From the NCBI GenBank assembly GCA_002365855.1, contig DFAP01000001.1, positions 36,284 to 48,389 on the forward strand: a DNA stretch of 12,106 bases, given 5' to 3'. The notes under the pieces are model-generated. The model saw nothing but the letters and a program-made list of their open reading frames with translations, searched no databases and was not told the origin of the DNA. Both the position numbers and the translations under genes were made by a program. This DNA comes from Pelotomaculum sp. UBA3103. GTDB taxonomy: Bacteria > Bacillota > Desulfotomaculia > Desulfotomaculales > Pelotomaculaceae. Each line of letters begins with the position of its first letter. Position 1 is the stretch's first letter. Shown here piece after piece: positions 7,969-12,106 of this stretch.

Positions 7969-8289
7969 TCACCTCTTTTTCTCAACCGTGTAGTTCAAAA
8001 GGGTTGAAAGATCGCTGTACCACCTTTCGACCTCATGTTCTTCGTCAATGCCCTGGCGCAGCTTGGCTTCAATTCTTAAATCCAGACGCGAGAAATTAAT
8101 TCCCAGCCTTCTCCCCAAAACATAGCAGGTTATAATAAGACTGGACAGCGCATCAAGAAGGAGGTCTTCACTGCCCCTCAGCATAGCTTTGAACAGCGCG
8201 GATACCGACGTGATCAGGTCTGCCTTCAACCACTCAATAACCTTGATATTTTTAGCGATGCCGCCTTCCTGGTTCCCGGGTATCATCAT
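7969..8289 (-). CDS. MazG-like family protein
   Basis: This is a short, mostly helical 106-residue protein. The stretch EDLLLDALSSLIITCYVLGRRLG (41-63) looks like the alpha-helical MazG/dUTPase-type core, with acidic Glu41 and Asp46. The full EExxE/D metal set of active MazG pyrophosphatases is not evident, so nucleotide hydrolysis is uncertain. Similar small MazG-like genes are known in Clostridia next to ribosomal and DUF2232 genes. The start is one of two adjacent ATG codons (8287-8289 or 8284-8286), both served by AAGGGGG. It is the first gene after the rpsR terminator and ends 4 bases before the DUF2232 start. No convincing promoter is visible in the 112 bases upstream, although the terminator should separate the units. 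Confidence 0.8.
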   Translation of the reverse strand: MMIPGNQEGGIAKNIKVIEWLKADLITSVSALFKAMLRGSEDLLLDALSSLIITCYVLGRRLGINFSRLDLRIEAKLRQGIDEEHEVERWYSDLSTLLNYTVEKKR

Positions 8290-8401
8290 GGTTCCCCCTT
8301 TACGGTCCCGCCCTAACTATTCTGCGAAACGGGTTTTTTTCCTGCCCCCTTTGGCCTTTTCCCTATGATTTGTTGCCCGGGCTTAGAAAAACCGCGCCAA
8401 C

Positions 8402-8435
8402 AAAAAAAGATGAGGGAATGCCCACATCTTTTTTT
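8402..8435 (-). terminator. Intrinsic terminator of rpsF-ssb-rpsR
   Basis: AAAAAAAGATG (8402-8412) pairs with CATCTTTTTTT (8425-8435). After one A·A mismatch, GGG (8414-8416) pairs with CCC (8421-8423) around the loop AATG. The A/T runs give a U tract on either strand, so it can work both ways. It lies 43 bases after the rpsR stop and marks the end of the ribosomal/SSB operon before the MazG-like gene. Confidence 0.85.
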
Positions 8436-8478
8436 TAATACGCTTATAGAAGTCGCTGCACTTTAAAAGCTCAGCTCC

Positions 8479-8709
8479 TTATTCTGCGGTGAACGGCAGC
8501 AGCGCAATATTACGCGCCCTTTTTACCGCTGTTGTCAACAGGCGCTGGTGCTTGGCACAGTTTCCTGAAATGCGCCGGGGCAGTATTTTACCCCGCTCGG
8601 TGATATATTTTTTTAGGCGAGGCACGTCCTTGTATTCAACGGACTCAGCTTTATCGACGCAAAAGCTGCAGATCCTCTTCTTGCCCCTTCGCCCACGTTC
8701 TCTTTTCAA
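8479..8709 (-). CDS. rpsR: 30S ribosomal protein S18 (bS18)
   Basis: This is a 76-residue small-subunit protein that binds 16S rRNA next to S6. Signatures are the basic N-terminus, [21 protein letters not shown] (26-46), [11 protein letters not shown] (48-58) and the end [10 protein letters not shown]. Cys14, Cys17, Cys51 and His54 form a CxxC...CxxH set able to hold zinc, so this appears to be the cysteine-containing version. The start is a TTG with AGGGGG 8 bases upstream, and it gives the expected short N-terminus. It is 90 bases after ssb in the rpsF-ssb-rpsR operon. Confidence 0.97.
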   Translation of the reverse strand: MKRERGRRGKKRICSFCVDKAESVEYKDVPRLKKYITERGKILPRRISGNCAKHQRLLTTAVKRARNIALLPFTAE

Positions 8710-8799
8710 GGTCTCTTCCCCCTGCCGAAAAAATATTTATAATTTAAACCACTAGCAAACAAAATTCTACCGCTTATCAATTACAAATAAACTTGCTCT

Positions 8800-9210
8800 T
8801 TAAAACGGTATGTCGTCCTCGTTAAAATTGATCTCGCTGCCGTGTCCCTGGCCGTCACCGTAACCCGCGCTGCCTGAACCGGACCCGCTCTCCTTGGGAC
8901 GATCGAGAAAGCGAACATTTTCGGCCACTACCTCTGAGGCCTTCCTGCGAATTCCCTGACTGTCGTCATAAGAGCGAATCTGGAGCCTGCCTTCAACCGC
9001 CACGAGCCTGCCCTTGCCAAGATGATTGGCGCAAACTTCAGCCTGTTTCTGCCAGACCACGATGTCAATAAAGTCAGCTTCTTTTTCCCGGTCCTTGATC
9101 TGTCGGCGGTCAACAGCCAGGGTAAACTTTGCTACGGCTACTCCGTTCGGGGTATACCGGAGCTCAATGTCTTTCGTCAGCCGGCCGATCAGAATTACTT
9201 TATTGAACAT
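8800..9210 (-). CDS. ssb: Single-stranded DNA-binding protein
   Basis: This is a 136-residue tetrameric SSB that coats single-stranded DNA and recruits replication and repair proteins. The OB fold covers about 1-105, with the typical start MFNKVILIGRLTKDIELRYT, FIDIVVWQKQAE (48-59) and KGRLVAVEGRLQIRSY (66-81). A Gly/Ser-rich flexible linker (about 107-125) is shorter than in many SSBs. The acidic tail ends EDDIPF, the docking site for partner proteins. The start is ATG with GAGG/GGTGA upstream. It lies between rpsF and rpsR, as in most bacteria. Confidence 0.97.
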   Translation of the reverse strand: MFNKVILIGRLTKDIELRYTPNGVAVAKFTLAVDRRQIKDREKEADFIDIVVWQKQAEVCANHLGKGRLVAVEGRLQIRSYDDSQGIRRKASEVVAENVRFLDRPKESGSGSGSAGYGDGQGHGSEINFNEDDIPF

Positions 9211-9271
9211 ATTTTCACCGCCTCTTAAATCTTGCTTTGGGTTAACGCGCCGTTACGGCCCGTCTGGACAA

Positions 9272-9559
9272 CTACTCGTCCTCGCGGATAATGATATGCC
9301 GGAGCACTTCGTCTGTAATCTTAAACACTCGGCTGAGCTCTGCGGCCACTTTTGGTTGAGCTTTGATCTGAAAAATGATGTAAACGCCTTCCCTGAGATC
9401 CTTCACCTCATAGGCCAGCCTGCGCTTACCCCATTTGTCTATTTTGATCATCTCGCCGCCGTTTTTTTCAACCAGGCCCTTGAACCTTTCAATGACCTCC
9501 GTGCTTTTTTCCTCGTCCAGATCCGGACGAAGGACAAAGACTACCTCGTACTTGCGCAA
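9272..9559 (-). CDS. rpsF: 30S ribosomal protein S6 (bS6)
   Basis: This is a 95-residue small-subunit protein that pairs with S18 on 16S rRNA. The sequence [18 protein letters not shown], then [20 protein letters not shown] (41-60), is typical. The open frame extends upstream to 9754, but the real start is the TTG at 9559-9557. It has GGAGGTGA 5 bases upstream, gives the standard MRKYE N-terminus, and lies downstream of the promoter at 9644-9672. The ATG four bases before it is out of frame. It is the first gene of rpsF-ssb-rpsR. Its leader contains two inverted repeats that could carry S6:S18 autoregulation. Confidence 0.97.
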   Translation of the reverse strand: MRKYEVVFVLRPDLDEEKSTEVIERFKGLVEKNGGEMIKIDKWGKRRLAYEVKDLREGVYIIFQIKAQPKVAAELSRVFKITDEVLRHIIIREDE

Positions 9560-9587
9560 ACCATTCACCTCCTCCCCCTGGACATAG

Positions 9588-9609
9588 GCCCTATCTCCAT
9601 GGATAGAGC
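9588..9609 (-). promoter_or_regulatory. Hairpin in rpsF leader
   Basis: On the minus strand GCTCTATC (9609-9602) pairs with GATAGGGC (9595-9588), 8 pairs including one G·U, around a six-base loop CATGGA. Flanking CCCT and AGGG could extend it. It lies between the rpsF promoter and its ribosome-binding site, where many bacteria have the S6:S18-binding autoregulatory RNA. The characteristic unpaired CCG of that motif was not identified, so the assignment is tentative. Confidence 0.4.
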
Positions 9610-9619
9610 AGGGTGGAAC

Positions 9620-9637
9620 GTCAAAATCAAATTTGAC
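9620..9637. promoter_or_regulatory. Inverted repeat at the inferred rpsF transcription start
   Basis: GTCAAA (9620-9625) and TTTGAC (9632-9637) form a 6-6-6 inverted repeat that also holds the perfect palindrome TCAAATTTGA (9627-9636). It falls at about +1 to +18 of the inferred rpsF transcript. That position suits a repressor site or a 5'-end stem. Confidence 0.35.
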
Positions 9638-9643
9638 TTGTCG

Positions 9644-9672
9644 ATTATAGCACAGGGCTTTTAAATTGGCAA
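9644..9672 (-). promoter_or_regulatory. Promoter of rpsF-ssb-rpsR
   Basis: On the minus strand TTGCCA (9672-9667) is followed after 17 bases by a perfect TATAAT (9649-9644), with TG one base before it (extended -10). Transcription would begin near 9637, giving a leader of about 78 bases to the rpsF TTG start. This supports the downstream start for rpsF. Confidence 0.8.
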
Positions 9673-9776
9673 GGAAGATAGAAAAAGGAAGGCAAAAAAA
9701 TAACCTCGTGATCATGTTAATAATAGAGCGCCTTTCGCGACAAAATACTAACAAACGAAGAACGGAGGTGCTTTTA

Positions 9777-10103
9777 TTGAGTTCGATTAAACCCTATACT
9801 TACTCACATTCCATTCAGGGTGCGCAGGTAAAACCCCTGACGGAAGATGGTAAACAAGTGAGCATTCTTTATAATGGTCCCCTGACCCGGTCAAACGCGG
9901 GGCAGATTTTCCTGCACTGCGGGTTTGGGGATAAAAACAGCTGGACAGAAATTATAGACCACCCGATGGAACAGGTTAACAGCGGCTGGGAAAAAACAAT
10001 CCGCGTAGAAAAGGGCAAGCATCTGAACTTTTTTTTTAATGATGGTTGGGACAACTGGGATAACAATAATGGGACCAACTGGGCCTACCGCATATCCGGT
10101 TAA
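9777..10103 (+). CDS. Stand-alone carbohydrate-binding module protein (CBM25/53-like)
   Basis: This 108-residue protein is the only plus-strand gene in the window. It is essentially one starch/glycogen-binding-type beta-sandwich domain: VSILYNGPL (28-36), [14 protein letters not shown] (43-56), GWEKTIRV (70-77), then [22 protein letters not shown] (83-104), the recognisable CBM25/CBM53 ending. Trp56, Trp71, Trp91, Trp94 and Trp102 are candidates for stacking on sugar rings. There is no signal peptide, membrane segment or catalytic domain, so it is probably cytoplasmic and could act on glycogen or as a binding adaptor; this is inference. The start is TTG with GGAGGTG 6 bases upstream. The open frame runs further up but has no ribosome-binding site and crosses the rpsF promoter. 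No clear promoter was found. It diverges from rpsF. Confidence 0.8.
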   Translation: MSSIKPYTYSHSIQGAQVKPLTEDGKQVSILYNGPLTRSNAGQIFLHCGFGDKNSWTEIIDHPMEQVNSGWEKTIRVEKGKHLNFFFNDGWDNWDNNNGTNWAYRISG

Positions 10104-10113
10104 AACCAAAAAA

Positions 10114-10260
10114 TTTAACAGGATTTACAAGATTAGAAAGATTTACAGGATTAAAATAATATGGGATTTATGATATTACATCGGAGAATACAAATAAAAA
10201 TACTGTATTAGTATTTATAAATTCTGTTAATCATGTAATAATCCTGTAAATCCTGTAAAT
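10114..10260. repeat. Imperfect palindromic element of 9-base units (ACAGGATTW)
   Basis: The left arm has four adjacent 9-base units: ACAGGATTT (10118), ACAAGATTA (10127), GAAAGATTT (10136) and ACAGGATTA (10145). The right arm holds four inverted units at 10219, 10228, 10239 and 10248, read on the minus strand as ACAGGATTT, ACAGGATTA, ACATGATTA and ACAGAATTT, with a 2-base insertion in the middle. The AT-rich centre has its own small hairpin (AAATAC/GTATTT). The whole can fold into one long hairpin between two convergent genes. Similar ACAGGATTTACAGGATTA-type repeats are scattered in many bacterial genomes. Confidence 0.75.
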
Positions 10261-10454
10261 TATTCTCTACCGGCTTGTTGAACCACCGCCTTAACAGACT
10301 TATCGAACTTGGGACGGGGCACCAGCAGCACCCTGCCGCATTTCAAGCACTTAATTCTGAAATCAATGCCGGTGCGAATAACTTCCCATTGATCACCGCC
10401 GCAGGGGTGGGTTTTTCTCATCCTTACAACATCACCGACTGAATATTTCTGCAA
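10260..10454 (-). CDS. DUF951 family small protein
   Basis: This is a 64-residue, basic, probably cytoplasmic protein. YSVGDVVRMRKTHPCGGDQWEVIRTG (4-29) and CLKCGRVLLVPR (36-47) are characteristic of DUF951. Cys18 with Cys36 and Cys39 (HPCG...CxxC) might bind zinc; the N-terminal part looks like a small beta-barrel. The function is unknown, although it is widespread in Firmicutes near rpsF. The start is TTG, with GGAGAGG about 7 bases upstream. An ATG 5 bases before it is out of frame. It follows the aminopeptidase gene by 117 bases containing a nested hairpin. Its TAA stop touches the end of the palindromic repeat element. Confidence 0.88.
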   Translation of the reverse strand: MQKYSVGDVVRMRKTHPCGGDQWEVIRTGIDFRIKCLKCGRVLLVPRPKFDKSVKAVVQQAGRE

Positions 10455-10471
10455 AACATGTCCTCTCCTTC

Positions 10472-10541
10472 AATTCTGCCACGCAGAGCGGATTTCCACC
10501 AGCCTTATTTTTATTTTAAGGCTGGTTTTTATTGCAGAATT
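10472..10541. promoter_or_regulatory. Nested inverted repeats upstream of DUF951
   Basis: The outer arms are AATTCTGC (10472-10479) and GCAGAATT (10534-10541). They enclose the ACCAGCCTTA/TAAGGCTGGT hairpin. On the minus strand the outer arm ends a few bases before the ribosome-binding site of the DUF951 gene, so the structure could lie in its leader RNA. Confidence 0.45.
10498..10530 (+). terminator. Hairpin with T run on plus strand
   Basis: ACCAGCCTTA (10498-10507) pairs with TAAGGCTGGT (10517-10526), 10 pairs with a 9-base T-rich loop, and T bases run to 10530. By form it is an intrinsic terminator for plus-strand transcription. Both neighbours are on the minus strand, where no T run follows, so there it would be only a strong hairpin. 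It may stop read-through from the plus-strand carbohydrate-binding gene. Confidence 0.6.
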
Positions 10542-10551
10542 AAACGGTATT

Positions 10552-10570
10552 AAATATTTTTAAAATATTT
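10552..10570. repeat. AT-rich palindrome after the aminopeptidase gene
   Basis: AAATATTTT and AAAATATTT are perfect arms around one central T, just past the TAA stop of the aminopeptidase gene. It could be a weak 3'-end stem for that transcript, but the composition makes chance likely. Confidence 0.3.
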
Positions 10571-10571
10571 T

Positions 10572-11981
10572 TTAGCTTTCCAGGAATGCTTTATATCCTT
10601 TATAGGCCATGTAAATGTCCGCCTTGCTGGCAACCTCAAACGGTGAGTGCATTCCCAGCAGGGCTACGCCGCAGTCAAGCACATCCATACCATGCGCGGC
10701 TATGAGGTGGGCGATTGTGCCCCCGCCCCCCTGGTCAACTTTACCCAGTTCACCGGTCTGCCAGACGACTCCTGCGCTGTTGAATATTCGCCTTGTTTCA
10801 GCCATCATTTCAGCGTGCGCCTCACTGGCAGAATACTTGCCCCTGCTGCCGGTGTACTTGGTAAGCACCACTCCGCAGCCTGCGCGGGCAGCATTCATCT
10901 TTTCAATAACGTCACCGTAATTCGGATCAAGCGCTACATTCACATCTGCGGAAAGAGCGCGTGAGGCTGCCAGAACTCGCCTTAAAACCAGCTCATTATA
11001 TCCGGGAACACACCGGATAAAAATTTCCGCGAGGATATTGGTAAAAAAAGCCGATTCCATCCCCGTGTTTCCCGCACTGCCTATTTCCTCCTTATCAGCG
11101 AGTACCAGCAGGGAGGTCCGCTCCGGTCCGGTTACCCCGGCAACTGCCCTGAGTGAGGCGTAGGCGCAAACCCGGTCGTCCTGGCCGTAGCCGCCAATAA
11201 AACTGCGGTCAAAACCGACATCCCTGGCAGTCCAGGCCGGAACCAGCTCAATTTCCGCGCTGACAAAATCTTCCTCCGCAATACCATACCACCTATTAAG
11301 AAGCTCCAGCACGGCCAGTTTGAAGCGGTCTTTAAGCTCTTCACCGGGCAGTGGAATACCTCCCACCAGTATGTTCAAGCTTTCACCGGGAACGGCGTCA
11401 GTCATTTTTTTGTCCATCTGGTCCTTGGCCAGGTGGGGCAGCAGGTCGGATACCGTGAAAACCGGCTCGCCTGGTCTTTCTCCAATGGTAACAGGAATAA
11501 CAGAACCGGTTTCTTTTACAAACACTCCATGCAGTGAAAGCGGCACAGAAAGCCATTGATATTTTTTAATGCCCCCGTAATAGTGAGTCTTAAGGAGGGC
11601 AAGGTTTTCATCTTCATAAAGAGGGTGCGGCTTTAAATCCAGACGGGGGCTGTCCACATGTGCGCCAAGCATGTTTAGTCCACCTGCCGGGGTTTTTCCA
11701 ATAACTGCTGCTACGAGCGCCTTCCGGCGGTTTATAGTGTAAACCCTGCTTCCCGGCGCCAAACGCGCCATGCTTTCCAGAGGTTGAAAACCAGCCTTTT
11801 CCAGGAAGCTTGCAGCCTCTGTAATGGCCTCCCTTTCCGTCTTGGCTGAGTCCAAAAAGGTTTTATACTCCTCACAAAAAGCCAAAGACTTGTCCCGTTC
11901 ATTTATATCCATGCAGTCCCACGCGTTTTTTCTGCGATAGGCCAGCAGCGCTGCAGGGTGCTGCTCATCGATACTGTTCAA
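10572..11981 (-). CDS. M18-family metallo-aminopeptidase
   Basis: This is a 469-residue cytosolic di-zinc exopeptidase that removes N-terminal amino acids from peptides, as in the yeast Ape1/DNPEP family. Expected metal and catalytic sites are visible: LGAHVDSPRLDLKP (105-118) with His108 and Asp110, GYGQDDR (264-270) with the bridging Asp, ADKEEIGS (295-302) with the Glu pair, SADVNVALDPNY (344-355) with Asp346, and LGMHSPFEVASK (442-453) with His445. The segment KNAWDCMDINERDKSLAFCEEYKTFLDSAKTER begins near residue 18 and is the usual N-terminus of bacterial members. The start is TTG with GGGAGGG 7 bases upstream. Length is normal and the gene seems intact. It may be in one transcript with DUF951. 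Substrate preference cannot be read from sequence. Confidence 0.94.
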   Translation of the reverse strand: MNSIDEQHPAALLAYRRKNAWDCMDINERDKSLAFCEEYKTFLDSAKTEREAITEAASFLEKAGFQPLESMARLAPGSRVYTINRRKALVAAVIGKTPAGGLNMLGAHVDSPRLDLKPHPLYEDENLALLKTHYYGGIKKYQWLSVPLSLHGVFVKETGSVIPVTIGERPGEPVFTVSDLLPHLAKDQMDKKMTDAVPGESLNILVGGIPLPGEELKDRFKLAVLELLNRWYGIAEEDFVSAEIELVPAWTARDVGFDRSFIGGYGQDDRVCAYASLRAVAGVTGPERTSLLVLADKEEIGSAGNTGMESAFFTNILAEIFIRCVPGYNELVLRRVLAASRALSADVNVALDPNYGDVIEKMNAARAGCGVVLTKYTGSRGKYSASEAHAEMMAETRRIFNSAGVVWQTGELGKVDQGGGGTIAHLIAAHGMDVLDCGVALLGMHSPFEVASKADIYMAYKGYKAFLES

Positions 11982-12006
11982 TTATTAACCCTCCCTTTTT
12001 TTGTTT

Positions 12007-12095
12007 ATATGATCTGGTCATATGCGATAGTTTTTGGTTATTTACAGAAGGGTATTCTCAATAGAATCAAAAAATTTAGCTTACTACATATGATC
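12007..12095. repeat. Repeated ATATGATC/TCATAT sites upstream of the aminopeptidase gene
   Basis: ATATGA (12007-12012) and TCATAT (12018-12023) form an inverted repeat with a 5-base spacer, and ATATGATC recurs at 12088-12095 about 81 bases away. They lie 26 to 114 bases upstream of the TTG start, in the expected promoter region. No good -35/-10 pair was found here. They may be operator sites; with this AT-rich composition, chance is possible. Confidence 0.3.
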
Positions 12096-12106
12096 AATTA
12101 CCGTTC

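Noticed and set aside
8290..8400. A promoter for the MazG-like/DUF2232/rplI/lonC/dnaB run
   Set aside because: No -35/-10 pair with acceptable matches and spacing was found, although one is expected after the rpsR terminator.
9026..9664. A 212-codon open frame on the plus strand
   Set aside because: It lies antisense to ssb and rpsF, covers the rpsF promoter, and its translation has no recognisable family.
9560..9754. An N-terminal extension of S6 starting at 9754
   Set aside because: The extension crosses the promoter and leader; the TTG at 9559 has a strong ribosome-binding site and gives the normal S6 N-terminus.
9680..9776. A promoter for the carbohydrate-binding gene, including sporulation-type sites such as around CAAAATACTA
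   Set aside because: Matches to any sigma-factor consensus were too weak to support a call.
10118..10256. A CRISPR-like array, because of regularly repeated short units
   Set aside because: Units are only 9 bases, adjacent without spacers, and half are inverted; this is a palindromic repeat, not a CRISPR.

Overview
The window looks like chromosomal DNA from an anaerobic, endospore-forming Clostridia of the Peptococcaceae / Desulfotomaculum–Pelotomaculum type. This is inferred from three things: a LonC-family protease (known from spore-formers), the Firmicutes-type block rpsF-ssb-rpsR / DUF2232 / rplI / dnaB / purA, and small Clostridia-typical proteins (MazG-like, DUF951). No sequence comparison could be run, so genus level is a guess. 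Base composition is near 50% GC in genes, with AT-rich spacers. Start codons are often TTG.

Nearly everything is on the minus strand, so transcription runs from high to low coordinates. At the high end is an M18 metallo-aminopeptidase (10572-11981), then a structured spacer and a small DUF951 gene (10260-10454). A single plus-strand gene follows (9777-10103). It encodes a stand-alone starch/glycogen-binding-module-like protein without a signal peptide. It converges with DUF951 across a palindromic element built of 9-base units, and diverges from the ribosomal operon across a 217-base spacer that holds a good promoter for rpsF.

Next comes rpsF-ssb-rpsR (ribosomal protein S6, single-stranded DNA-binding protein, ribosomal protein S18), closed by a strong hairpin terminator at 8402-8435. 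Then follows a MazG-like gene, a DUF2232 membrane protein, rplI (L9), lonC and the replicative helicase dnaB, all closely spaced. The c-di-AMP phosphodiesterase gene (gdpP) that often sits between DUF2232 and rplI in Firmicutes is absent here.

After dnaB there is a 258-base spacer. It has a near-consensus promoter (TTGACA-17-TAAAAT with an extended -10), preceded by five CTTTAA-like repeats at about one helical turn each. This promoter should drive an FAD-dependent dehydrogenase (COG2509-like) and purA, which are translationally linked: the purA ribosome-binding site touches the stop codon of the dehydrogenase gene. The window ends inside a tRNA-Lys(TTT) gene.

The genes are mostly housekeeping functions: translation, DNA replication, protein quality control and purine synthesis. 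I did not find a clear new multi-gene system. The items most worth a second look are the phased repeat array with its promoter, a short leader reading frame with a cytochrome-b-like motif, the orphan carbohydrate-binding protein, and the 9-base-unit palindromic element.
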